Assembly (NCBI GenBank): GCA_964518335.1
Contig: CAZFDT010000006.1
Coordinates: forward strand, 1-64,000
Length of the DNA stretch: 64,000 nucleotides
Reading direction: 5' to 3'
DNA from: CAZFDT01 sp964518335
GTDB taxonomy: Bacteria > Planctomycetota > Phycisphaerae > Phycisphaerales > Phycisphaeraceae
Under the pieces are notes generated by a model that saw only the letters and a list, made by a program, of their open reading frames with translations, was not told the DNA's origin and searched no databases. Of the stretch, positions 44,749-54,068 are shown piece by piece. The number at the start of each line of letters is the position of its first letter. Position 1 is the stretch's first letter. A program made the translations under genes and the position numbers.

Positions 44749-45585
44749 GTGAACCTCGACAGTCGCCTCCGCAAGTTCGTGCCGTCGTTGGCCAAGCTCA
44801 CGCACAATCGCGTGGTGATGTTTCCGCTGGAGGTGATCGACCGGCTGGCGAACTGGCCGTTCCGCGAGGCCCGGCGGCTGCCTCCCAATCGGTTCCGTCT
44901 CCGCGTCGGGGTGGACAATCGCCTGCTCTTCAACGCCTTTCACTACCGCTACCACGCGGTCGATTTCTGGTTGCACGCCTTTGCCACCGGTTTGGCGTCG
45001 CCGTCGAGCGACATCCTCGACATCGGCTGCGGCTGCGGGCGCTACGCCGTGGTGCTGCGTCGCCTCAACTACAAGGGCTGGCGCTTCGCCGGCACGTACA
45101 CGGGCCTGGACATCGACAAGGAAATGATCGACTGGTGCCAGCGCCACTTCCCGCGCAAGCAGTTCAGTTTTGTCTGGGCCGACCGCTACTCGAAGGTCTA
45201 TAACCCCGCCGGGAAGGAGGGCGAGTATCGTCTGCCCTTCGCCGACGCGGCATTCGACCTGGTGTTCAGCACGTCGCTGTTCACGCACCTGCTGGAGACC
45301 GATCTGAACAACTACCTGCGCGAGTCGGCTCGGGTGCTGCGCCCCGGCGGACGGTTGTCGATGAGCGTCTTCTGCCTCGACACGTTCCGCGAGCAGGGTT
45401 GGCTGGGCCAGCGCTTCAGCTTCGCACACCAGGACGGGCCGGCCTTCATCGAAAGCCCGAAGTATCCCGAGGCCGCCGTCGCCTACACCCGACAGTATCT
45501 CGTCGAGGCCTGCCAAGCGGCTGGGTTCCACGACGTGACCATCGACGGCGGCACGATGCAGCAGGATCTGCGGGCGACACGCTGA
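44749..45585 (+). CDS. SAM-dependent methyltransferase (class I)
   Basis: A 278-residue class I methyltransferase. SAM-binding motif I is ILDIGCGCGRYAVVL (about residue 87), followed by YTGLDIDKEMIDWCQRHF, LPFADAAFDLVFSTSLFTHL (motif IV region) and VLRPGGRLSMSVFCL. An extra N-terminal helix region (residues 1-80) contains LANWPFREARRLPPNRFRLR. GTG 44749 is preferred over ATG 44719 because ATG 44719 overlaps a TAGAAT element (44715-44720) that could be the promoter -10. The substrate is unknown. Confidence 0.8.
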   Translation: MNLDSRLRKFVPSLAKLTHNRVVMFPLEVIDRLANWPFREARRLPPNRFRLRVGVDNRLLFNAFHYRYHAVDFWLHAFATGLASPSSDILDIGCGCGRYAVVLRRLNYKGWRFAGTYTGLDIDKEMIDWCQRHFPRKQFSFVWADRYSKVYNPAGKEGEYRLPFADAAFDLVFSTSLFTHLLETDLNNYLRESARVLRPGGRLSMSVFCLDTFREQGWLGQRFSFAHQDGPAFIESPKYPEAAVAYTRQYLVEACQAAGFHDVTIDGGTMQQDLRATR

Positions 45586-46043
45586 ACCGATGACGCAACG
45601 GTCTGCCGCCCACGCGCGTGGCATGCGGCCTCGACCTTCGATGCCCGTTGATGGCTCCATAAGGCGCCCATAGCATGCGCACATCATTCGTCCCACCCTG
45701 ACGGAAGGGCCTCGCGCCGGGATGATCGCCAGGTCGTTCATGATTGCTGCTTCAGCTCGGCGGCGCCGCTGCGCGTGGCGCGTCGCCGGGACGATGGACT
45801 GGCCAACTCAACTCAACTTGTGGCTGCATGCAACAAGCTGCAGGATCCGACCAACAAGTTGATTCGCCCGGTCGAAGAGCGCGCAGAGCGGCCCTACAGT
45901 TTGGTTTATGTTAGCATATCGACGGCCTGGCGTCAACATGGATTCCACGTGGAAGGGCAAGGGTGCGACGCCTTGCGGGCGGAGGGGTGAACTGCTATTG
46001 TCGTAAATGTTCAGATAGTGACATAAAGATGATCGTTATTTAG
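45586..46043. other. Intergenic region before the sugar-acid cluster
   Basis: A 458-base gap between the methyltransferase and the enolase-superfamily gene. I see no convincing gene on either strand. The last 60 bases are AT-richer (TTCAGATAGTGACATAAAGA region) and probably hold the promoter of the gene at 46044. No ribosome-binding site is evident before that ATG. Confidence 0.5.
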
Positions 46044-47378
46044 ATGGCAAGATCACAATCCGCCACTCATGCTGCCCAATTCAGTCGCGTCGTTGGCGCG
46101 GACGTCGCTTGCGTCGAGCAGGAACTGGTGCGTCCCCTCATTCTGAGTGCGGGCAGGATTGACCGGGTGACGGAGGCCAGGGTCCGGGTCGTGGTGCAGA
46201 CGCCGGCGGGTGAGGCCGAGGGTTTGGGCTCGATCTATCTGAGCGATCTGTGGTCGTGGCCGGACGCCGCATTGTCGCACGAGCAGCGTGACATGGCCTT
46301 GCGGCAACTGTGCGCGAGCCTGGCGGCAGGCATACAGAAGCTGGTGGGTTCTGAACCCGCCCATCCGTTGGAGTTGGGGTTGCGGCTGCACGACGCGGTA
46401 TGCCACCCGGGTGTCGTCGATGTGCCTGGGTACGACGTTCCAGTGCTGGCGCGGGCGATGTGCCTGAGCCCGTTCGACGCCGCGATCCACGATGGCGTCG
46501 GTCGGGCGCTGGGGGTCTGTGCGTTGCACCTGTACGACCCCGCTGCCGCCTTCACCAGTGCGGCGGACCGCTGGATGACGAGCCCCACCACGTGCCACGC
46601 CATCGCGGCGATGTTGAATGGTTCGCCGCGCGACCGGTTGCCGGCATGGTTGATCGTCGGCAAGGACGACGACATGGAACGCGACATACGGCCCTGGTAC
46701 GCCGCTCAGGGCTACCGCTGTTTCAAGCTCAAGCTGCACGGCAGGGACGTGGCTGAGGACATGGCGCGCACCATCGAGGTGGCTCGCGTTGCGCGAGGGT
46801 GGGGGTGCGAGCCTCGTATCTCCGTGGACACCAATGAAGCGTGCCGCGACAGCGCGTTTGTTCTCGAATATCTGCAAGGTCTGCGACGCGATGACCCAGA
46901 CGCGTTTGCGCGACTGGAGTACCTGGAGCAGCCGACGGCACGCGATATCGCGGCGCATCCGAGCGATTGGCGGTCGGTGACGCAGCTCAAGCCGGTGCTG
47001 CTCGACGAAGGGTTGACCTCGCTCGATCTTCTGCCGGTGGCGGCGGAACAGGGCTGGTCGGGCCTGGCGTTGAAAACGTGCAAGGGGCACAGCTTCGCGC
47101 TGGTCGCGGCGGCGTGGGCGCACGAGCGCGGTCTGCCCATCGCACTGCAGGACCTGACCAATCCGGGCGTTTCGGCCATACACGCGGCGCTGCTGGGCGC
47201 CTACCTGCCCACGATCAACGGTGTCGAATTGAATTCGCCGCAGTTCACGCCTGCGGCCAACGCGCCGTACCGAGGCGACTGGCCGGGCCTGTTCGACGTG
47301 CGCGACGGCTATCACAAGGTGGACCACCTGGCGCCTCTGGGTCTTGGCGCCGTCCTTCAACCAGGAAACGCTTCATGA
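46044..47378 (+). CDS. Enolase-superfamily (mandelate racemase/muconate-lactonizing type) enzyme
   Basis: A 444-residue MR/MLE-family protein, likely a sugar-acid dehydratase or racemase that abstracts the alpha-proton of a carboxylate. Landmarks: YRCFKLKLHG (catalytic K-x-K, about residue 228), ISVDTNEA (first metal Asp region), LEYLEQPTA (second metal Glu, about 293), LKPVLLDEGL (third metal, about 319). These fit the barrel order K-x-K, D/N, E, E/D. The N-terminal capping domain (residues 20-150) is also seen. It begins the catabolic cluster; the following Gfo/Idh/MocA gene overlaps by four bases. Confidence 0.85.
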   Translation: MARSQSATHAAQFSRVVGADVACVEQELVRPLILSAGRIDRVTEARVRVVVQTPAGEAEGLGSIYLSDLWSWPDAALSHEQRDMALRQLCASLAAGIQKLVGSEPAHPLELGLRLHDAVCHPGVVDVPGYDVPVLARAMCLSPFDAAIHDGVGRALGVCALHLYDPAAAFTSAADRWMTSPTTCHAIAAMLNGSPRDRLPAWLIVGKDDDMERDIRPWYAAQGYRCFKLKLHGRDVAEDMARTIEVARVARGWGCEPRISVDTNEACRDSAFVLEYLQGLRRDDPDAFARLEYLEQPTARDIAAHPSDWRSVTQLKPVLLDEGLTSLDLLPVAAEQGWSGLALKTCKGHSFALVAAAWAHERGLPIALQDLTNPGVSAIHAALLGAYLPTINGVELNSPQFTPAANAPYRGDWPGLFDVRDGYHKVDHLAPLGLGAVLQPGNAS

Positions 47379-48529
47379 CACGTCCTGTGCGAATCGGCGC
47401 GGTCGGCGCCGGCTGGATGGGCTCGACTCAACTCCGACGGCTGCGCGAGCGCGACGATGTCGAAGTGCGCACGCTCTGCGAGGCGAACACCGGGCGCGGC
47501 AGGGCGGTGCTCGACGAGTTGGGCCTGACGAGCACCCGGCTCGTGGATGACTACGACGCCATCGTCGCCGATCCCGACATCGACGCGGTGTGGCTTGTCA
47601 GTCCCAACGCGTTCCATGGCCCGCAGTCAATCGCCGCGATCGAGGCGGGCAAGCACGTGTTCTGCGAAAAGCCCGCTTCGATCTCGTTCGCCGATCACCG
47701 TCGGCAGATCGAGCTGGCGGCCGCGAACCCGCAGATCAAGACCTTCGTCGATTACATCCTCTATTTCGATCGTTTTGAAGAATGCCTGCGCGGCCTGATC
47801 GCCGAGGAAGCGTTCGGCACCGTCACTCAGATGCAGGTCAACTATCGTCATCCGGTGAACATCGCCGGCGACAAGGTGTGGAAACTGCAGCGCGGTGTGA
47901 TGGGCGATGCGATCGGCATGGGGATCAACCACGCCGTGTCGGTCCTGGTGCTGGCCATGTCGTCGCAGGCCAAACCGGTCAGCGTGTACGCCACGAGCAT
48001 GCCTGCGCAGGTTCGCGGCTTCGAGGCGGACCCGATCTGGAACGTCCTGATCCGGTTTGACAACGGTGCGAGCGGATTTGTCTTCGGCAACATCGACAGC
48101 GCCAACGGGTACGACGCCTATCACAGTGTTTACGGCACGCGCGGGGCGTTGATCTTCGATTCGCTGCTCGATCGGCCACAGAAAGTCCGCATGTGGCGCG
48201 AGGGTGTGAACCAGGGGCGGTGGCATTACCCGCTGGACCAGGGCCGCTGCGAGATCGACGGGGTCGAGCCTTGGCCGGCCGACACCACCACGCCTGACTC
48301 GGGCGACGTCGTGCAGCACCAGACGTCCGTATGCGTGGATCATTTTCTGCAGTGCATTCACGACGACGTGCAATCGCCGCTGAGCTTCGTCAACGCGGCG
48401 GTCGTGGCCGATGTAGGATGGGCGGCCCAGGTGTCGGCGGCGACGGACAGGCCGGTGTCCTTGCCGCTGGATTGTGCGGAAGCGGCCAGCGTGCTTGATG
48501 CACTGGGCGTCGTGGAGAGTCGTTCATGA
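47375..48529 (+). CDS. Gfo/Idh/MocA family oxidoreductase
   Basis: A 384-residue NAD(P)-dependent oxidoreductase acting on sugars or inositols. The N-terminal Rossmann fold has GAVGAGWMGSTQL and later VFCEKPAS with the catalytic Lys. The C-terminal alpha/beta domain has YILYFDRFEECLRGLIAE and GVMGDAIGMGINHAVSVLVL with the His region of this family. ATGA overlap with the enolase-superfamily gene shows translational coupling. It probably oxidises an alcohol of the same substrate. Confidence 0.85.
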   Translation: MTRPVRIGAVGAGWMGSTQLRRLRERDDVEVRTLCEANTGRGRAVLDELGLTSTRLVDDYDAIVADPDIDAVWLVSPNAFHGPQSIAAIEAGKHVFCEKPASISFADHRRQIELAAANPQIKTFVDYILYFDRFEECLRGLIAEEAFGTVTQMQVNYRHPVNIAGDKVWKLQRGVMGDAIGMGINHAVSVLVLAMSSQAKPVSVYATSMPAQVRGFEADPIWNVLIRFDNGASGFVFGNIDSANGYDAYHSVYGTRGALIFDSLLDRPQKVRMWREGVNQGRWHYPLDQGRCEIDGVEPWPADTTTPDSGDVVQHQTSVCVDHFLQCIHDDVQSPLSFVNAAVVADVGWAAQVSAATDRPVSLPLDCAEAASVLDALGVVESRS

Positions 48530-49695
48530 ACAGGCCGTTGCGTTTTGCCGTCGTCGGCTGCGGGATGCTCGCCAGGTCGCAGCACATCCCCAACATCGTG
48601 CGTTCGCCCAACATGAGCCTGGCGGTCTGTTGCGATCTTTCGGACGACAACCTTCGCATCTGCCGCGAAGCGCACGGCGTCACGCGGGTGACACACGACT
48701 TTCGCCAGGCGGTGGACGATCCAGATGTGGACGTCATCTGTCTGGCGACGACGGAGAAGCTGCGTCTGCCCGTGATCGAGGCGGCGGCGCGGGCGGGCAA
48801 GCCGATCTACGTCGAAAAGCCGCTGGCCACGTCGCTGCAGGAAATGCTGCAGATTCAAGAGGTGGTTCACGCGTCGGGCATTGCGTTCTGCATCGGGCAC
48901 AATCGCCGTTCGGCGCCTGCGGCGCTCGAGGCGCACCGCATCTTTCGCCAGCACATGGAGCATCCCCGGCCTTGCCCCTGGCGGTTCGAGCGCGAGCCTG
49001 AGCAGCGGCCTGCGCTTGCCGCCGACGGCGCCCCCGGCATGGCGGTGCGCGTCAACGACGACTGGCACTCCTGGAAAAGCTGGGTGTTCGACAAGACCCA
49101 GGCGCCGCATGGCCCGATGCTCTTCGAAATGACGCACTTCACCGACCTGTGCAACTGGTTCCTCCAGGATGAGCCGATCGAAGTCATGGCGATGTCGCAG
49201 AGCCTCCTCAACCATGGCGTGGTCATTCGTTACCGCGGCGGCGCGATGGCGTCGATCTTCATGAACAGCAGCGGCACGTTTGGCTATCCCAAGGAACTCT
49301 ACGAAATGATGGGCGCGGGCGGCATGGTGGCGGTGGACCACCTGGTGGAGGTGCGCACCGCCGGGATCGCCGACGCGCCGGCACGCACGACGTTTCCAAT
49401 GCTCGGGGACCGACACCCGACGGTGGGCGTGGAGGGCGGCATCTGCGGCTGGCTCGCCAAGAAGCGTGCCGCGTGCGAGGAGGCGGCGCAGCGAGGAGAC
49501 CCGATGCTGCAGTTCACCGCCGAGCCCGACAAGGGTCACGCCCGTCACATGGAGCGCTTTGTGGAGCAGATCTGCGGTGGCGGGGCCGAAGTCTGCGGTG
49601 TCGATGACGCCATCGACGCCAGCCGCGTCGCGTTCGCGGCGATTGAGTCGGCCCAAACCGGTGTCGCCGTGAAGCTCGCGCGGGGGCCTGCGTGA
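48526..49695 (+). CDS. Gfo/Idh/MocA family oxidoreductase
   Basis: A 389-residue member of the same family: VVGCGMLARSQHIP (NAD-binding), then PIYVEKPLAT with the catalytic Lys, FCIGHNRRSAPAALEAH, and FEMTHFTDLCNWFLQDEPIE (His-x-x-Asp-type catalytic region). It overlaps the upstream dehydrogenase by four bases. Such pairs often perform consecutive oxidation and reduction at one carbon during epimerisation or deglycosylation. Substrate unknown. Confidence 0.85.
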   Translation: MNRPLRFAVVGCGMLARSQHIPNIVRSPNMSLAVCCDLSDDNLRICREAHGVTRVTHDFRQAVDDPDVDVICLATTEKLRLPVIEAAARAGKPIYVEKPLATSLQEMLQIQEVVHASGIAFCIGHNRRSAPAALEAHRIFRQHMEHPRPCPWRFEREPEQRPALAADGAPGMAVRVNDDWHSWKSWVFDKTQAPHGPMLFEMTHFTDLCNWFLQDEPIEVMAMSQSLLNHGVVIRYRGGAMASIFMNSSGTFGYPKELYEMMGAGGMVAVDHLVEVRTAGIADAPARTTFPMLGDRHPTVGVEGGICGWLAKKRAACEEAAQRGDPMLQFTAEPDKGHARHMERFVEQICGGGAEVCGVDDAIDASRVAFAAIESAQTGVAVKLARGPA

Positions 49696-49740
49696 TCCGT
49701 CGTGACAGTTGCCTTATTGAACGTCTGGGAAATTTGCCCC

Positions 49741-50910
49741 ATGTCCACCGCGCCTGACGATGTGGAAAGCAGCCTGCAACGGTTGCGGCGCGAACTGGAT
49801 CGAACAGCGACGACGCCGATCTACCAGCAGATCGTCCGCGAGGTGGCCGACCGGATCGAGCAAGGCGACTGGCCCAGCGGCCTCCCCCTGCCCACAATCA
49901 AGCAGCTCACGCATCGCCTGGACGTCAGTGAGATGACGGTTCGTCGGGCCCTGAAGATTTTGTCTGACACGGGCTTGATTGAAAGCCGTCGTGGCAGCGG
50001 CACGGTGGTGGCTGGCGGCGCCCGTCGTGCGGGCCTCGAGGTTGCCGCACTGCCCGTCGATTCGTCCCGCAAGCTCCGCGTTGGGGTCGTCCAAGCTTCG
50101 CTGCACGACGGTTATCCGTTTCTGCAGCCGATGCTCAAGGCCCTGGAGACCGGGACCGGCGCCGAGGACGATGACACCTCGGTGCGGTTGCATCTGCTGC
50201 ATCTGAGTCCGCGCGAATCGGACCCGAATGTCATTCGCCATCAACTGCCGCTGGACGAGTTGGACGGCCTGATGCTGATGTCGCCGATCAATGCGGCGTT
50301 GCTGTGGTTGTGTCAACGCCGAGCCTTGCCTTACGTGCTGCTGTTCAATGACGTCGCCGATGCGGTGAGCACGTGCGTGCTGTGCGATTATCTGCCGGGC
50401 ATGCACGAGGCGATGGGTGCGGTGCATGCCGCGGGGTGTCGCCGTCCCGCGCTGGTCACCGCCGGTCCGGTTCGATTCAGCACCGGTCCGATCAGCGATG
50501 CATTCCGCCATGCTGCGCGTCTGCACGGCCTGATGGTCGGCGACGGTGACACGGTGGCCGCCGACTACACGCAGCAACATGGTTACGACACCACCCTGCG
50601 ATTGCTGAAGCAAGACGATCGCCCCGACGCGATCTTCTACAGCTCGGATTTTCAGGCGTGTGGCGGCCTGCTCGCCGCGAGCGAGTTGGGGCTGCGCGTG
50701 CCCGACGACGTCAGCATCGTCGGCGCCGGGGCGGTGGTGACTTCGATGCAGTGGCCCCAACGACTTTCGACGATTGACCTGGGCCTGGCGGAGATGAGCC
50801 GACTGGCGTTGGCGGCGATCCGTCAGCAGCTTGAGAACCCGCCGCCACACCCACGACGCCTGATCGTCTCGTCCCGGTTTCTTGCCGGGCAGACGACGTT
50901 GACCGTGTGA
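49741..50910 (+). CDS. GntR-type HTH fused to LacI-type sensor: transcription regulator
   Basis: A 389-residue regulator. Residues 20-95 are a GntR winged helix (TPIYQQIVREVADRIEQGDW, LPTIKQLTHRLDVSEMTVRR, TGLIESRRGSGTVV). Residues 105-385 form a periplasmic-binding-protein-like sensor with LDGLMLMSPINAALLWL and VPDDVSIVGAGAVVTSM. ATG 49741 is chosen; an upstream in-frame GTG would add 13 residues. It lies inside the run of oxidoreductase genes and probably controls them. Confidence 0.88.
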   Translation: MSTAPDDVESSLQRLRRELDRTATTPIYQQIVREVADRIEQGDWPSGLPLPTIKQLTHRLDVSEMTVRRALKILSDTGLIESRRGSGTVVAGGARRAGLEVAALPVDSSRKLRVGVVQASLHDGYPFLQPMLKALETGTGAEDDDTSVRLHLLHLSPRESDPNVIRHQLPLDELDGLMLMSPINAALLWLCQRRALPYVLLFNDVADAVSTCVLCDYLPGMHEAMGAVHAAGCRRPALVTAGPVRFSTGPISDAFRHAARLHGLMVGDGDTVAADYTQQHGYDTTLRLLKQDDRPDAIFYSSDFQACGGLLAASELGLRVPDDVSIVGAGAVVTSMQWPQRLSTIDLGLAEMSRLALAAIRQQLENPPPHPRRLIVSSRFLAGQTTLTV

Positions 50911-50943
50911 TGGGCTGTTGATCCTTCAGAAAGGGAGTCACGT

Positions 50944-52158
50944 ATGTTGCGTTTAGCCGTAATCGGATTGGGACGTCGAGCGTTGGGTCTGGTGAAGACG
51001 ATCCTGGAGTACGAGCCGTCGGTGGCGCTGGCCGGCATCGCCGACACTCAGCCCCAGCAAGTGCGGGATACGTTGGCGAAGGCGAAGATCGATCACAGCG
51101 ATGTGCGGTTCTACGCCGACGCCGACGCGCTGCTTGCGCACGCCGATGCGTTCGACGGGGTGCTCATCGGCACGCGCTGCGTCGCGCACGCGCCCCTGGC
51201 GATCAAGGTGGCGGCCACGGGCCTGGCGCTGTTTCTGGAGAAGCCGGTCGCCATCACGACAGAGCAGGCGATGGCCCTGTATGAGGCGTATCGTGGCCGG
51301 GAAAATCGCGTGGTGGTGTCGTTCCCCTTGAGGGTGACGCCACTGTTTCGCGCTGTCCACGACATCGTGCGCTCCGGCCGTCTGGGCACGATCAACCAGG
51401 TTCAGGCGATCAACAACGTGTCGTACGGCGGCGTCTATTTCGGCGACTGGTACCGCAACTACGACGAAGTCGGCGGCCTGTGGCTGCAGAAAGCCACCCA
51501 CGACCTCGACTACATCAACCACCTGCTGGGTCGCACCCCTCACTCGATCGCCGCCGTCGGAACCCGCGGCGTGTATGGCGGACAGATGCCCTTCGACCTG
51601 CGCTGCTCCGCGTGCGATCAGACCGAGACCTGCAAGGAAAGCCCCAAGCATCTGGCCCAGCGCGGCGACGGTGGGGGGATGAACACCACCGACCACTGGT
51701 GCGCCTTCAGCCGGGGCATTCGCAACCAGGACGCCGGCTCCGCGCTGCTGCTCTACAGCGACGGACTGCACGCCAGCTACACGCAGAACTTCATCAGCCG
51801 TCGCGGCGCTCTTCGACGCGGCGCGATCATCACCGGCTATGACGCCACGCTCGAATTCGACTGGGCAACCGACACCATCACTGTCCACGATCATCACACG
51901 CACCGCGTGGACCGCATCGCCGTCAAGGCCACGGGCGGTCACGAGGGCGGCGATCAGGAGCTGGTGCGCGGGTTCATCCAGCTCATGCGCGGGGAACCGA
52001 TGCAGGACTGCGCCGATCTGCGTGATGGATTGGCCAGCGCCATCCAGTGTCTGGCCGCGCGCGAGTCGGTTCTCACGCGGCAGTTCCAGGCCGTGTCGCT
52101 GCCATGGTCCCCGGCGCCGTGCCCGCCGCTGCCCACGCTGGAAACGGCCGGGCTTTGA
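50944..52158 (+). CDS. Gfo/Idh/MocA family oxidoreductase with Cys cluster
   Basis: A 404-residue protein: LAVIGLGRRALGLVK (NAD-binding), LFLEKPVAI (catalytic Lys), GGLWLQKATHDLDYINHLLG (His-x2-Asp-x2-Asn active region). It carries an insert LRCSACDQTETCKESPKHL with three Cys (x2 and x5 spacing), seen in some relatives and possibly structural metal binding. AAAGGGAG precedes ATG 50944. It ends the plus-strand part of the cluster and is convergent with the FAD enzyme 31 bases on. Confidence 0.85.
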   Translation: MLRLAVIGLGRRALGLVKTILEYEPSVALAGIADTQPQQVRDTLAKAKIDHSDVRFYADADALLAHADAFDGVLIGTRCVAHAPLAIKVAATGLALFLEKPVAITTEQAMALYEAYRGRENRVVVSFPLRVTPLFRAVHDIVRSGRLGTINQVQAINNVSYGGVYFGDWYRNYDEVGGLWLQKATHDLDYINHLLGRTPHSIAAVGTRGVYGGQMPFDLRCSACDQTETCKESPKHLAQRGDGGGMNTTDHWCAFSRGIRNQDAGSALLLYSDGLHASYTQNFISRRGALRRGAIITGYDATLEFDWATDTITVHDHHTHRVDRIAVKATGGHEGGDQELVRGFIQLMRGEPMQDCADLRDGLASAIQCLAARESVLTRQFQAVSLPWSPAPCPPLPTLETAGL

Positions 52159-52189
52159 GGCCGACGCCGACAGGTTCAGACGCAGGGTT

Positions 52190-54037
52190 TCAGTACACGC
52201 GCACCTCGACGACGCGGGCGTGATCGATGCCTTGCGTTGCAGTGATCTCAATGCGCAGCGTATCGAGTTCGACTGGTGCGTCCAGCGGGTGAACGCACAA
52301 TCGCTGATAGTTACCCGTCACCTCGTGGCACGTCGCCCAACGGCCCGCCGGATCACGGCGCATGATGCGGTAGTCGCGCACGGTTTCCTGCTGCGGCCGC
52401 CCCCACTGCATGCGTGCAGCATAGGCGTCGCACTGGGTCTGGGTCAACACGCGATGCAGGCCGGTGTCGAACACCAGTCGCACCTCGCGGGGCCGGATCG
52501 GGTGCGGCCAGCGCAGTTCCAGCCACGCGGGCAGGCCCGTCGTCGGATCGCTCATCCAGCGATGCGTTCCCGGGCGCGCCCGATCGGGCTTGACCCCGCC
52601 CGATCCGTGGACCGCGCGGGTCTGGCCCGACAGCACGTTCACGGCAGCGCCGTCGGCCTGCTGGCTGGACGCAGTGACCGTCGCCGACCGAGCCAGGTCC
52701 GCCCCATCGTCATTAACCGCGCCGATCAGGAACACATCGTCGCGCAACAGCCGCTGCTGAATCCGCTTGATCGCGGCCGAGTTTGCGCTTAGTTCGCTTG
52801 GTTGGATCCCGTGGGCGACGGCCGAGGCCGCCGCCGTTCCCACGCCCTGCCCGATCACGGCGCAGGTGGCCATGACTCGGGTGGAAGCGAAGGCGATGTG
52901 CGTCGCCGAGATGTTGCGGCCGGCAAACATGAGGTTGGGCACGTTGCGGCTGACGCAGGCGCGAAGCGGAATGTCGAAAAGGTGAGGCACGTGATGTTGA
53001 CGACAGGCGGGCTCGTTCGCGGCATCGACGCCCTCGGGCGGGTGCGTGTCGATCGGCCAACCGCCGTAGGCGATGGCGTCGGGCTGCGGACGCGACTCCA
53101 GCACGTCCTGCTCGGTGAGGATGCACTGGCCGATGAATCGACGGCTTTCGCGCTTGCCGGGGAGGAACCCGATCCACTCCAACGCCCAGTGCTCGGCGTT
53201 GTGACCCTCGTGATTCTTGACGTGATCCCACACGCCCAGCACGATCGCCAGCAACTCGTCGCGGATCGTCTCGTTGTCCTTGATCGTGTCGAGCGTGCCG
53301 CCCCATTCGCACCACCAGTAGCCGAACCCCAGCCCGTTGTCTTCGCGACTGATGGCATGCGGGCGATGCTTGAGCAGGGTGTCGTCGAACTTGCGCGCCC
53401 ATGCCGGCGCGACGAACGGCATCGGCCGGTCGTGCTTGCGCGCGGTGAACAGGATCGTCGAGCCCAGCGCCTTGTCATCGGCCTCATCCTGCGCCAGGGA
53501 CTCGCCGTGCTCGATCTTGCCTTCGCGTCCGCGTCGGAACAGGGCGCCGGCCTCGGCGCCGAGTCGGCCGTCACCGGTGCAGTCGATGAAAATCTTCGCG
53601 TCGATGTGGAACTCGTCTTCGGTGCTCTGGCGCACCGCGCGGGCGCGGGCGATGCGGCCGTCGTCGTGTCGCTCGACGCCCACCACGGCCGTGTTCAACA
53701 TCAAGGTCAGATGGGGTTCGGTGCGGCATTTGTCGTAAAGGATCAGGTCCAGGATCGACGCGGAACGCTGCGGGTTGCGAACGGATGCCTCGAGACGAAT
53801 CTCCTCGATGATCCCGCCCTCACGTGCTTCGACCGACAGTGCGGCGCCGCGGTGGCCGCTGGCGTCGGCGCCGGCGATGTGCATGCGCACTTCGCTCGAC
53901 GCGTTGCCGCCCAGCACGGATCGATCCTGGCACAGAATGACCCTCGCGCCGTGGCGCGCCGCCGCCAGCGCGCAGGGCACGCCCGCCGGACCGCCGCCCG
54001 CCACCAGAATGTCACACTGCAACTGATGCTTATTCAC
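52190..54037 (-). CDS. FAD-dependent oxidoreductase with C-terminal beta-sandwich
   Basis: A 615-residue FAD_oxidored-family flavoprotein. The N-terminal dinucleotide fold has CDILVAGGGPAGVPCALAAA, then LGGNASSEVRMHIAGADASG, KIFIDCTGDGRLGAEAGALF and the C-terminal FAD loop NLMFAGRNISATHIAFASTR followed by GQGVGTAAASA. The last 170 residues (from LARSATVTASSQQADGAAVN to the end) resemble an F5/8 type C-like beta-sandwich fused to the enzyme. No signal peptide. Such proteins oxidise sugars or dehydrate polyols in planctomycete catabolic clusters; role inferred. Confidence 0.85.
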   Translation of the reverse strand: MNKHQLQCDILVAGGGPAGVPCALAAARHGARVILCQDRSVLGGNASSEVRMHIAGADASGHRGAALSVEAREGGIIEEIRLEASVRNPQRSASILDLILYDKCRTEPHLTLMLNTAVVGVERHDDGRIARARAVRQSTEDEFHIDAKIFIDCTGDGRLGAEAGALFRRGREGKIEHGESLAQDEADDKALGSTILFTARKHDRPMPFVAPAWARKFDDTLLKHRPHAISREDNGLGFGYWWCEWGGTLDTIKDNETIRDELLAIVLGVWDHVKNHEGHNAEHWALEWIGFLPGKRESRRFIGQCILTEQDVLESRPQPDAIAYGGWPIDTHPPEGVDAANEPACRQHHVPHLFDIPLRACVSRNVPNLMFAGRNISATHIAFASTRVMATCAVIGQGVGTAAASAVAHGIQPSELSANSAAIKRIQQRLLRDDVFLIGAVNDDGADLARSATVTASSQQADGAAVNVLSGQTRAVHGSGGVKPDRARPGTHRWMSDPTTGLPAWLELRWPHPIRPREVRLVFDTGLHRVLTQTQCDAYAARMQWGRPQQETVRDYRIMRRDPAGRWATCHEVTGNYQRLCVHPLDAPVELDTLRIEITATQGIDHARVVEVRVY

Positions 54038-54068
54038 GGCTCGCCTTCTTCCTTTCGCTTGTCCACGG

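Noticed and set aside
42973..45741. A 922-codon open frame on the minus strand
   Set aside because: It runs opposite to pdxH and the methyltransferase, which have full family motifs. The frame is open only because of high GC content and codon bias; only its last part (42973-43206) is not overlapped by a real gene.
45775..45990. A 71-codon plus-strand frame in the gap before the enolase-superfamily gene
   Set aside because: No ribosome site, mixed composition and no motif; judged to be noise.
46053..47360. A 435-codon frame on the minus strand
   Set aside because: It is antisense to the enolase-superfamily gene, with Arg/His-rich composition and no motif.
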